From Isoetes taiwanensis (lineage: Eukaryota; Streptophyta; Lycopodiopsida; Isoetales; Isoetaceae), in assembly GCA_021234155.1 (NCBI GenBank), contig JAJEKV010000915.1, positions 1 through 64,000 on the forward strand: 64,000 nucleotides of DNA, given 5' to 3'. Within the stretch, counting starts at the first letter, position 1, and the number at the start of each line of letters is the position of its first letter. The notes under the pieces are model-generated. The model saw nothing but the letters and a program-made list of their open reading frames with translations. It ran no database searches and had not been told where the DNA came from. A program made the position numbers and the translations under genes. Shown piece by piece: positions 1 through 9,985 of this stretch.

Positions 1-305
1 ATACATAAACTTTTTACCCATTCTTGGGTCATTAGTTTCATCACATAAAGAAATTTTATAAAATAATTATTAAGAAGATTATTTTTGTAAAGTTTTCAAA
101 ATCGATTAAATTATAATTGGTTAGTTCAATAAAAAAAAATAATTTATATTTATAGAAATGGTAGTTATTATAATAAAACTAAAAAGCAAAATTAAACCCC
201 AAAAACTTGGATCTATTAAAATGAGACAGATTAAAAAATAATTTTTTTATTTTTTTTTATTTTTTAAAAAACATATTTTTTTTTATCATTTTTCCAGTTG
301 CACGT
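1..305 (-). pseudogene. Chimeric ORF, leftmost copy, 5' part only, cut by window edge
   Basis: This is the 5' part of the chimeric ORF described at 9986-11976, entering the window from the left. The segment matching the cox3-derived start lies near 180-300. Compared with the other copies it has extra bases in several homopolymers and a short change near 190-215, so the frame is not continuous. The rest of this copy lies outside the window, so nothing can be said about its 3' end. Confidence 0.7.
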
Positions 306-344
306 TTTTTCACAACAACTATTAATTATATATATATATATATT

Positions 345-547
345 AAAAATTAAACTGTTTTTAAAATTTTTCGAGAATTGTCGATAAAAAGTTTGAATTT
401 TGATTTTTTTGTTATAAAATTTAATTTATTACAATAGATCCTAATATCCCAATCAATAAAATTAAACCAGCAATTAATAATTGTATAAAAAAAAAATTTA
501 CAGAAAGAATTTTGTCCTAAAACTTCAATATCAAATAATAAATCGTT
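345..547 (-). pseudogene. nad6: Short nad6 3'-end copy
   Basis: About 200 bases match the last third of the complete nad6 (13462-14091), including its stop region. The match breaks at the sequence coding for a Leu-Asp-Leu-Leu-Phe-Asp stretch, after which unrelated sequence follows. The same break occurs at 4439, 8286 and 12212, so this is one old junction that was multiplied together with the repeat unit. It is a non-functional fragment, but it gives homology for recombination with nad6. Confidence 0.8.
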
Positions 548-1560
548 TTGTTTATGTCAGTTCTCTCTATTTTGTTTTTTTTTTTAAAATTGCATATTTT
601 TTAAATTGTTGATAGAAAAAAAGAAGAAGTGGGTGTTGTGTATTTTTGTTTAATAATACATTATTTTAAAAAATAATAGTTTTTATTTACATATATTTGA
701 AATATATACGTATAAGTTATAAAGTTGTAATATTATACTTTTACTTGTGTAATTTTCAAAACTTTTATTAGATTTTCACTACAATAAAATATTAGAAGAG
801 CGAAACACTGTAAATGTGGTCGTTTATAAAATTTTAAATATTTCCAAATAATGATTTATTATTTTGAAATATTTTAAAATATTAAATAAAAAGATTCCGA
901 TAATTAAAATATTTTTTGAGCTGCTTTTTTTTATATACTTGGTATTTTTATTTTAATTAAAATATGTATATTTCTTATCCAAGGCCCATTTCTAGCCAAT
1001 TTTTTTGGGAAATTATTTATTTTGTTAACAGTTGTAGTTTTAAACTGTTAATAAAAAAATTGTTGTTATTAAACCATTTTTATTTATAATATATAATAAA
1101 ATAAAAATTACTTGGAAGAACTAGGAATTTTATAGCTGTATAAGTAATATATTTAATACAATTGTAATTTTAGTGTTAAGTTAATAATGAATTTTTTATA
1201 ATTTTTATTATTAACAGCTTTTTTGTTTTGGTTTAATAAGTTATTTTTAAAAAATAGTAGATCATTCGTTTAGAGTTTTCATAAAATGTAGTTTTTTTTT
1301 AAAAACCCCAATTAAGATTTAAAAGTTGTTATTATAAAAAAATTTATACAATTAGTTAATTTAATATTAATATTTACTACTTATACTTATTAACCACAAT
1401 TAATTTTAATAGAAATTTCCTAAAAAATAATAAAAAGTTACTAACAATAAAACAAAATATAAATAAAAATTAGAAAAAAAATGACGAATTTTTATAACTA
1501 TTTTAATTTTCTATCGAATAATTTTTTAGCAAAATAAAAGTTTTTATTTTTTAAAACTAT
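548..1560 (-). pseudogene. Decayed half-copy of the chimeric ORF
   Basis: The sequence is recognisably related to the 5' half of the chimeric ORF (for example the stretches like its codons for the poly-Asn/Asp region and the segment near 1130-1230), but is heavily altered by substitutions and indels and has no useful open frame. The leftmost copy is further degraded relative to those at 4440-5470, 8287-9320 and 12213-13250. Confidence 0.55.
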
Positions 1561-1567
1561 ATTTTAT

Positions 1568-1638
1568 AAGTAATAAAGAATTTGAACCTTTAACAATTTC
1601 ATTGTAAATGAAAACTCTACCATTTGAGTTAATTACTT
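1568..1638 (-). pseudogene. trnV: tRNA-Val(UAC), left-most copy, slightly shortened
   Basis: Copy of the tRNA-Val at 13252-13323, one base shorter. The acceptor stem (AAGTAAT with ATTACTT) and the T arm remain. It lies in the most degraded unit, so it is probably a pseudogene or a low-quality stretch. Confidence 0.6.
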
Positions 1639-1677
1639 TTTTTATTTTATTTTAATTCAAATTTTTAGTAAAAGTTT

Positions 1678-1749
1678 TGGAATATTAGATTCGAACCTAT
1701 GCTATTTCATATAGTTTTGAATGCCTTACAAAATTTTGGCTATATTCCA
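1678..1749 (-). pseudogene. trnQ: Degraded tRNA-Gln copy
   Basis: Copy of the tRNA-Gln at 13366-13440. The acceptor stem and T arm are recognisable. The anticodon arm is altered and no longer shows the UUG anticodon in a seven-base loop, so it is unlikely to work as tRNA-Gln. Confidence 0.65.
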
Positions 1750-1766
1750 AAATATATATATATATA

Positions 1767-2105
1767 TAAAATTAAAAAATTAAACTGTTTTTAAAATTTT
1801 CGAGAATTGTCGAAAAAAAGTTTGAATTTATTTTTTTTGTTATAAAATTTAAATTTATTACAATAGATCCTAATATCCCAAAATCAATAAAATTAAACCA
1901 GCAATTAATAATTGTATAAAAAATTTACAGAAAGAATTTGTCCTAAAAACTTCAATATCAAATAATAAATCTAACTTAAAAAAGAATATTTTGAAAAGTA
2001 TTTAAAGTTGTTAAAGTTAACCAATTACGATTTAAAATATAATATAAATAATAAGGATTTAATTGAAATGTTTTTGAAATTAAAATCAATAATTTTTAAT
2101 AGATA
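1767..2105 (-). pseudogene. nad6: nad6 3'-part copy (long form)
   Basis: Matches about the last 95 codons of nad6 up to the point where the full gene continues into its membrane-rich first half. At that point (near 2100) the match stops and sequence leading into the 3' end of the chimeric ORF begins. It has extra homopolymer bases compared with the copies at 5690 and 9538. Not functional on its own. Confidence 0.8.
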
Positions 2106-2189
2106 AATAAAAAAGTTTCACTATTTATATTATTGTTTTATTTAAAATATTATGATATATATATATATATATATAGAATTATATTTAAA

Positions 2190-4203
2190 AAACTAAATCG
2201 GTAATAAAATTTTTTTCATCTGTAAACATTAATAAAATTGGGATGAAGTAGAAATGGCAGTAATTGATCCATTATAAAAATTCCAATTGTAATAATAGTT
2301 ATACCACTAATTATTAAAATGGAATCTAAATTTTTATTTAAAAATTTAGATAAAGTTGTTTTTTTTTTATTATATTTCTATAAGAATTAACAGGATCATT
2401 TTCAATTACAAAAGAAATTGTTTTATTCAAACTGTTATTTTTGTTCAATTTTTTAAAATCTTGCATGTTTTTTAAATTCATTATATAAAGTGTTGCTATC
2501 AATTTTATTACTGATTAAAATTTTTATCTTGAAATGAAATATAAAATGGATAAATTTTTGTCTATAAAATTATATTATGTTCTGTTATTTTTAGTTGTAA
2601 CATTAATTTTATAGTTTTTTTTAAGGTTTGTGTTAAATAAGTTGTGGTATGCTGGCGTGTCATATGTTTAATATATTTTTATATGATTCTTTTTTTTTTT
2701 TTTATCTAAATCTACTCTAAATATAGATTCTGCATCAGAAAAATTTGTATATTTTTCCCGAGCTTCTAGAAATAAATATTTATCCAATTTTTTTTACAGT
2801 AAAGGAATGGTCTTTTAAAATATTTAAGGGAATAAATCAAATGCAAACTTTAGTTTGCATTTGAAATATTCAAAACCCATTTTGAATATCTATTCAAAAT
2901 ATTGTTTTCCAATATACTATTATTCACAAAACTTCGAAGTTTTGGATGGATTTCTGTATTTAGTTGAAAATTTTTTTCTGAATCTTGGGCTACTGCTTGT
3001 GCAAAAATATCAGCAATTAGTAACCCATCGGTTTTTGTTTTAAAAAACTCCGATAAGAAGTATATATATCGCCAGAACTTTGCGCTTCTTCTTCCGATAA
3101 TACAGGTATTTGTATTTGTCTAATATTATTTTAAAAAAAATAATAAGTTTTATTTACGTATATTGAAATATATACATAAAATAGTTTAAAACTATATTCT
3201 TTTAAAAAATCTATTAAACTTCCACTACAATAAAAGAGTAAAGGAGCAAAAAATGGCAAATTACAAATAAAAATATCTATAGCATTACTTGAAAAAAACA
3301 TATTTAAATAGTCATTTATTATATTTAAAGATTTAAGAATGTTTCATTATTTTGAAACATCTTAACTATTAAATAAAATACATTTTTTTTAGTTTTAAAA
3401 CGATTTAAAAAGGATGATGTTGCATCATTTGGTGTTATAATATTAACATCATCCTTTTTTTTTGGAGCACTGTTATTTTCATCATCATTACTATTTTCAT
3501 CATTTAATGAAAATACCAGTGTTCCAATTACTAAAATTTTTTTCTGCATTTGTTCTTCTGCATTTGGTATTTTATTTAAAACCGTAGTATCCCCCTCCTC
3601 TTCCTCATCTATTCCATTTACTTCTAGTTTTTTTTTCAGGTAGTTGGTTTTGTTTTCTTAAATTTTTTATTAACAGTTTAAAACTGGTATAAAAATTGTA
3701 GTAACCAAACCAGTTTCCCTAATAAAGTAAAAAAATCTAAAGAAGAATTAGGAATTTTGTCATTTTCTAATAGTATTATTATTATTGTAATTACTAGTGT
3801 TAATAATGAAATTGTTATAATTTCATCATTAACATTTTTATTAAAAGTGTTAACCGATGATTGATCGGTTAACACTTTATTATTATACATAAAACTTTTT
3901 ACCCATTCTGGGTCATTAGTTTCATCACATAAAGAAATTTTTATAAAATAATTATTAAGAAGATTATTTTGTAAAGTTTCAAAATCGATTAAATTATAAT
4001 TGGTTAGTTCAATAAAAAAATAATTTATATTTATAGAAATGGTAGTTATTATAATAAATAAACTAAAAGAAATTAAACTGATAAAAAAAAACTTGGATCT
4101 ATTAAATGAGACAGATTAAAAAATATTAATTTTTTATTTTTTTTTATTTTTTTTAAAAAAAACATATTTTTTTTATCAATTTTTTCCAGTTGCACGTTTT
4201 CGT
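2190..4203 (-). pseudogene. Chimeric ORF, second copy, frameshifted
   Basis: Full-length copy of the chimeric ORF in homology terms, reading leftwards from about 4203 to about 2200. Several frameshifts break it: for example the A run in the segment at 3690-3700 is one base shorter than in the intact stretch at 7541-7555, and T runs near 2340-2370 and 2480 differ. The part near 4075-4095 also differs from other copies around the cox3-like Pro-containing segment. The 35-bp hairpin at 3844-3878 is kept. Either a pseudogene or a poorly polished copy. Confidence 0.75.
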
Positions 4204-4243
4204 ACAACTATTAATTATATATATATATATATATATATTAAAA

Positions 4244-4439
4244 AATTAAACTGTTTTTAAAATTTTTCGAGAATTGTCGATAAAAAGTTTGAATTTTTGA
4301 TTTTTTTGTTATAAAATTTAAATTTATTACAATAGATCCTAATATCCCAATCAATAAAATTAAACCAGCAATTAATAATTGTATAAAAAAATTTACAGAA
4401 AGAATTTGTCCTAAAACTTCAATATCAAATAATAAATCG
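4244..4439 (-). pseudogene. nad6: Short nad6 3'-end copy
   Basis: Same fragment and same break point as at 345-547; nearly identical to the copies at 8091-8286 and 12016-12212. It sits directly upstream of a chimeric ORF copy, separated by a (TA)n run. Confidence 0.8.
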
Positions 4440-5470
4440 TTTTGTTTATGTCAGTTCTCTCTATTTTGTTTCATTTTTTTTTTAAAAAATTGCATATTTT
4501 TTTAAATTGTTGATAGAAAAAAAAGAAGAAGTGGGTGTTGTGTATTTTTGTTTAATAATATATTATTTTAAAAAAATAATAAGTTTTATTTACATATATT
4601 TGAATATATACGTATATAAAGTTATAAAGTTGTAATATTATACTTTACTTGTGTAATTTTTCAAAACTTTTATTAGATTTTCACTACAATAAAATATTAG
4701 AAGAGCGAAACACTGTAAATGTGGTCGTCATAAAAATTTTTAAATATTTCCAAATAATGATTTATTATTTTGAAATATTTAAAATATTAAATAAAAGATT
4801 CCGATAATTAAAATATTTTTTTGGAGCTGCTTTTTTTTATATACTTGGTATTTTTATTTTAATTAAAATATGTATATTTCTTATCCGCGCTCCATTTCTA
4901 GCCAATTTTTTTTGGGAAATTGTTATTTTTTTGTTAACAGTTGTAGTTTTAAACTGTTAATAAAAAATTGTTGTTATTAAACCATTTTTATTTATAATAT
5001 ATAATAAAATAAAAAAATTAAGGGAAGAACTAGGAATTTTATAGCTGTATAAGTAATATATTTAATACAATTGTAATTCTTAGTGTTAAGTTAATAATGA
5101 AATTTTTATAATTTTTTATTATTAACAGCTTTTTTTTGTTTTGGTTTAATAAGTTATTTTTAAAAATAGTAGATCATTCGTTTAGAGTTTCATAAAATGT
5201 AGTTTTTTTATAAAAAACCCCAATTAAGATTTAAAAGTTCTATTATAAAAAATTTATACAATTAGTTAATTTAATATTAATATTTACTACTTATACTTAT
5301 TAACCACAATTAATTTTTAATAGAAATTTCCTAAAAAATAATAAAAAAGTTACTAACAACTAAACAAAATATAAATAAAAATTAGAAAAAAATGACGAAT
5401 TTTTATAACTTCTTTTAATTTTCTATCGAATAATTTAGCAAAATAAAAGTTTTTTATTTTTTTAAAACTA
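4440..5470 (-). pseudogene. Decayed half-copy of the chimeric ORF
   Basis: Related to the 5' half of the chimeric ORF but too diverged to be read. This copy is nearly identical to those at 8287-9320 and 12213-13250. The decay therefore happened once, before the 3.9-kb unit was multiplied. Confidence 0.55.
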
Positions 5471-5478
5471 TATTTTAT

Positions 5479-5550
5479 AAGTAATAAAGAATTTGAACCT
5501 TTAACAATTTCATTGTAAATGAAAAACTCTACCATTTGAGTTAATTACTT
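5479..5550 (-). tRNA. trnV: tRNA-Val(UAC), repeat copy
   Basis: Same 72-base cloverleaf as at 13252-13323: acceptor AAGTAAT with ATTACTT, anticodon loop with UAC, T arm AAAGG-TTCAAAT-loop. It looks intact, so it could be an additional working gene copy. Confidence 0.75.
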
Positions 5551-5592
5551 TTTTTTATTTTATTTTTAATTCAAATTTTTAGTAAAAGTTTT

Positions 5593-5667
5593 TGGAATAA
5601 TAGGATTCGAACCTATGCTATTTCATATCAAAAATGAATGCCTTACACCTTTCTTGGCTATATTCCA
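5593..5667 (-). tRNA. trnQ: tRNA-Gln(UUG), repeat copy
   Basis: Identical in layout to 13366-13440: TGGAATA acceptor strand, anticodon stem TTCAT/ATGAA with a TTTTGAT loop giving UUG, and a T arm ATAGG/CCTAT. It appears complete. Confidence 0.78.
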
Positions 5668-5689
5668 ATATATATATATATATATATAA

Positions 5690-6014
5690 AAAATTAAACT
5701 GTTTTTAAAATTTTTCGAGAATTGTCGATAAAAAGTTTGAATTTTTGATTTTTTTGTTATAAAATTTAAATTTATTACAATAGATCCTAATATCCCAAAA
5801 TCAATAAAATTAAACCAGCAATTAATAATTGTATAAAAAAATTTACAGAAAGAATTTGTCCTAAAACTTCAATATCAAATAATAAATCTAACTTAAAAAG
5901 AATATTTTGAAAAGTATTTAAAGTTGTTAAAGTTAACCAATTACGATTTAAAATATAATATAAATAATAAAGATTTAATTGAAATGTTTTTGAAATTAAA
6001 ATCAATAATTTTTT
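5690..6014 (-). pseudogene. nad6: nad6 3'-part copy (long form)
   Basis: Matches the last part of nad6 beginning at the Leu-Ile-Ser-Lys-Thr-Phe region. The 5' two thirds of nad6 is missing; instead a short AT-rich stretch joins it to the end of a chimeric ORF copy. One base differs in the Asn-Pro codon pair region (Leu instead of Pro). Confidence 0.8.
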
Positions 6015-6104
6015 AATAGATAAATACTAAAGTTTCACTATTTATATTATTATTGTTTTATTTAAAAACTAAATCGGTAATAAAAATGACTTTTATCTGT
6101 AAAC

Positions 6105-8061
6105 ATTAATAAATTGTGATGAAGTAGAAATGGCAGTAGTTGGGATCCATTATAAAAATTCCAATTGTAATAATAGTTATACCACTAATTACTAAAATGG
6201 AATCTAAATTTTTATTTAAAAATTTAGATAAAGTTGTTTTGTTTTTTATTATATTTCTATAAGAATTAACAGGATCATTTTCAATTACAAAAGAAATTGT
6301 TTTATTCAAATCCGTTATTTCTTGTTCAATTTTTTTAAAATCTTGCATATTTTTTTTTAAATTCATTATATAAAGTGTTGTGTATTATTGGATTAAAATT
6401 TTTGTCTTGAAATGAAATATAAAATGGATAAATTTTTTGTTTATAAAATTCATTATGTTCTGTTATTTTTAGTTGTAACATTGTTTTATAGTTTTTTTTA
6501 AGGTTTGTGTTAAATAAGTTGTAGTATGCTGGCGTGTCATATGTTTAATATATTTTTTATATGATTCTGTTTTTTTTTATCTAAATCTACTCTAAATATA
6601 GATTCTGCATCAGAAAAATTTGTATATTTTTCCCGAGCTTCTAGAAATAAATATTTATCCAATTCCTTTTTATACAGTAAAGGAATGGTCTTTTACTGTA
6701 TATTGGAATAAATTCAAATGCAAACTTTAGTTTGCATTTGAAATATTCAAAATATTGTTTTCCAATATACTATTATTCACAAAACTTCGAAGTTTTGGAT
6801 GGATTTCTGTATTTAGTTGAAAATTTTTTTCTGAATCTTGGGCTACTGCTTGTGCAAAAATATCAGCAATTAGTAACCCATCGGTTTTTGTTTTAACAAA
6901 ACTCCGATAAGAAGTATATATATCGCCAGAACTTTGCGCTTCTTCTTCCGATAATACAGGTATTGTGTATTTGTCTAATATTATTTTTAAAAAATAATAA
7001 GTTTTATTTACGTATATTGAAATATATACATAAAATAGTTTAAAACTATATTCTTTTAAAAAATCTATTAAACTTCCACTACAATAAAAGAGTAAAGGAG
7101 CAAAAAATGGCAAATTACAAATAAAAATATCTATAGCATTACTTGAAAAAAACATATTTAAATAGTCATTTATTATATTTAAAAGATTTAAGAATGTTTC
7201 ATTATTTTGAAACATCTTAACTATTAAATAAAATACATTTTTTTTAGTTTTAAAACGATTTAAAAAGGATGATGTTGCATCATTTGGTGTTATAATATTA
7301 ACATCATCCTTTTTTTTTGGAGCACTGTTATTTTCATCATCATTACTATTTTCATCATTTAATGAAAATACCAGTGTTCCAATTACTAAAATTTTTTTCT
7401 GCATTTGTTCTTCTGCATTTGGTATTTTATTTAAACCGTAGTATCCCCCCTCCTCTTCCTCATCTATTCCATTTACTTCTAGTTTTTTTTCAGGTAGTTG
7501 GTTTTGTTTTCTTAAATTTTTTATTAACAGTTTAAAACTGGTATAAAAAATTGTAGTAACCAAACCAGTTTCCCCTAATAAAGTAAAAAAATCTAAAGAA
7601 GAATTAGGAATTTTGTCATTTTCTAATAGTATTATTGCTATTGTAATTACTAGTGTTAATAATGAAATTGTTATAATTTCATCATTAACATTTTTATTAA
7701 AAGTGTTAACCGATGATTGATCGGTTAACACTTTATTATTATACATAAAACTTTTTACCCATTCTGGGTCATTAGTTTCATCACATAAAGAAATTTTTAT
7801 AAAATAATTATTAAGAAGATTATTTTGTAAAGTTTCAAAATCGATTAAATTATAATTGGTTAGTTCAATAAAAAAATAATTTATATTTATAGAAATGGTA
7901 GTTATTATAATAAATAAACTAAAAGAAATTAAACCCCAAAAAAAACTTGGATCTATTAAATGAGACAGATTAAAAAATATTAATTTTTTATTTTTTTTTA
8001 TTTTTTTTAAAAAAAACATATTTTTTTTATCAATTTTTTCCAGTTGCACGTTTTCGTACAA
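6105..8061 (-). pseudogene. Chimeric ORF, third copy, best 5' half, internal deletion
   Basis: The first 444 codons (8061-6727) are open, the longest open stretch of this ORF in any copy. It begins with the cox3-like segment (about residues 30-60), then hydrophobic segments, an Asp/Asn-rich acidic stretch near residues 255-275, then further membrane-like and soluble parts. The frame is lost near 6745, where this copy lacks about 25 bases present in the fourth copy (near 10641-10665), with short direct repeats of ATTCAAAA at the ends. The 3' part remains recognisable to 6105 but has more frameshifts. Unknown function. Confidence 0.75.
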
Positions 8062-8090
8062 CTATTAATTATATATATATATATATTAAA

Positions 8091-8286
8091 AAATTAAACT
8101 GTTTTTAAAATTTTTCGAGAATTGTCGATAAAAAGTTTGAATTTTTGATTTTTTTGTTATAAAATTTAAATTTATTACAATAGATCCTAATATCCCAATC
8201 AATAAAATTAAACCAGCAATTAATAATTGTATAAAAAAATTTACAGAAAGAATTTGTCCTAAAACTTCAATATCAAATAATAAATC
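8091..8286 (-). pseudogene. nad6: Short nad6 3'-end copy
   Basis: Same fragment and break point as the copies at 4244 and 12016, located just upstream of the third chimeric ORF copy. Confidence 0.8.
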
Positions 8287-9320
8287 GTTTTGTTTATGTC
8301 AGTTCTCTCTATTTTGTTTCATTTTTTTTTAAAAAATTGCATATTTTTTTAAATTGTTGATAGAAAAAAAAGAAGAAGTGGGTGTTGTGTATTTTTGTTT
8401 AATAATATATTATTTTAAAAAAATAATAAGTTTTATTTACATATATTTGAATATATACGTATATAAAGTTATAAAGTTGTAATATTATACTTTACTTGTG
8501 TAATTTTTCAAAACTTTTATTAGATTTTCACTACAATAAAATATTAGAAGAGCGAAACACTGTAAATGTGGTCGTCATAAAAATTTTTAAATATTTCCAA
8601 ATAATGATTTATTATTTTGAAATATTTAAAATATTAAATAAAAGATTCCGATAATTAAAATATTTTTTTGGAGCTGCTTTTTTTTATATACTTGGTATTT
8701 TTATTTTAATTAAAATATGTATATTTCTTATCCGCGCTCCATTTCTAGCCAATTTTTTTTGGGAAATTGTTATTTTTTTGTTAACAGTTGTAGTTTTAAA
8801 CTGTTAATAAAAAAATTGTTGTTATTAAACCATTTTTATTTATAATATATAATAAAAAAAAAAAAAAATTAAGGGAAGAACTAGGAATTTTATAGCTGTA
8901 TAAGTAATATATTTAATACAATTGTAATTCTTAGTGTTAAGTTAATAATGAAATTTTTATAATTTTTTATTATTAACAGCTTTTTTTTGTTTTGGTTTAA
9001 TAAGTTATTTTTAAAAATAGTAGATCATTCGTTTAGAGTTTCATAAAAATAGTTTTTTATATAAAACCCCAATTAATATTTAAAAGTTCTATTATAAAAA
9101 AATTTATACAATTAGTTAATTTAATATTAATATTTACTACTTATACTTATTAACCACAATTAATTTTTAATAGAAATTTCCTAAAAAATAATAAAAAAGT
9201 TACTAACAACTAAACAAAATATAAATAAAAATTAGAAAAAAATGACGAATTTTTATAACTTCTTTTAATTTTCTATCGAATAATTTAGCAAAATAAAAAG
9301 TTTTTATTTTTTAAAACTAT
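8287..9320 (-). pseudogene. Decayed half-copy of the chimeric ORF
   Basis: Almost identical to 4440-5470 and 12213-13250, with small homopolymer differences (for example the A run near 8855-8870 and a small change near 9046-9065). No open frame of note. Confidence 0.55.
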
Positions 9321-9327
9321 ATTTTAT

Positions 9328-9399
9328 AAGTAATAAAGAATTTGAACCTTTAACAATTTCATTGTAAATGAAAAACTCTACCATTTGAGTTAATTACTT
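9328..9399 (-). tRNA. trnV: tRNA-Val(UAC), repeat copy
   Basis: Same 72-base cloverleaf as at 13252-13323, with the UAC anticodon in a TTTACAA loop. It looks complete. Confidence 0.75.
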
Positions 9400-9441
9400 T
9401 TTTTTATTTTATTTTTAATTCAAATTTTTAGTAAAAGTTTT

Positions 9442-9516
9442 TGGAATAATAGGATTCGAACCTATGCTATTTCATATCAAAAATGAATGCCTTACACCTT
9501 TCTTGGCTATATTCCA
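9442..9516 (-). tRNA. trnQ: tRNA-Gln(UUG), repeat copy
   Basis: Same 75-base sequence layout as at 13366-13440, with the UUG anticodon and intact stems. Confidence 0.78.
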
Positions 9517-9537
9517 ATATATATATATATATATTAA

Positions 9538-9862
9538 AAAATTAAACTGTTTTTAAAATTTTTCGAGAATTGTCGATAAAAAGTTTGAATTTTTGATTTT
9601 TTTGTTATAAAATTTAAATTTATTACAATAGATCCTAATATCCCAAAATCAATAAAATTAAACCAGCAATTAATAATTGTATAAAAAAATTTACAGAAAG
9701 AATTTGTCCTAAAACTTCAATATCAAATAATAAATCTAACTTAAAAAGAATATTTTGAAAAGTATTTAAAGTTGTTAAAGTTAACCAATTACGATTTAAA
9801 ATATAATATAAATAATAAGGATTTAATTGAAATGTTTTTGAAATTAAAATCAATAATTTTTT
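9538..9862 (-). pseudogene. nad6: nad6 3'-part copy (long form)
   Basis: Matches the last third of nad6 with the Asn-Pro pair kept as in the full gene. It ends near 9860, where the full gene would continue to the membrane-rich 5' part. It is followed by the 3' end of the fourth chimeric ORF copy after a (TA)n tract at 9924-9945. Confidence 0.8.
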
Positions 9863-9985
9863 AATAGATAAATACTAAAGTTTCACTATTTATATTATTA
9901 TTGTTTTATTTAAATATATTATGATATATATATATATATATATATATTATATTTAAAAACTAAATCGGTAATAAAAATGACTTTT

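Noticed and set aside
5353-5535. Minus-strand frame of 60 codons
   Set aside because: It runs through the tRNA-Val gene and is a by-product of it.
7317-7535. Plus-strand frame of 72 codons (and the same at 11231-11449)
   Set aside because: Antisense shadow of the acidic stretch of the chimeric ORF, produced by its Asp/Asn codons.
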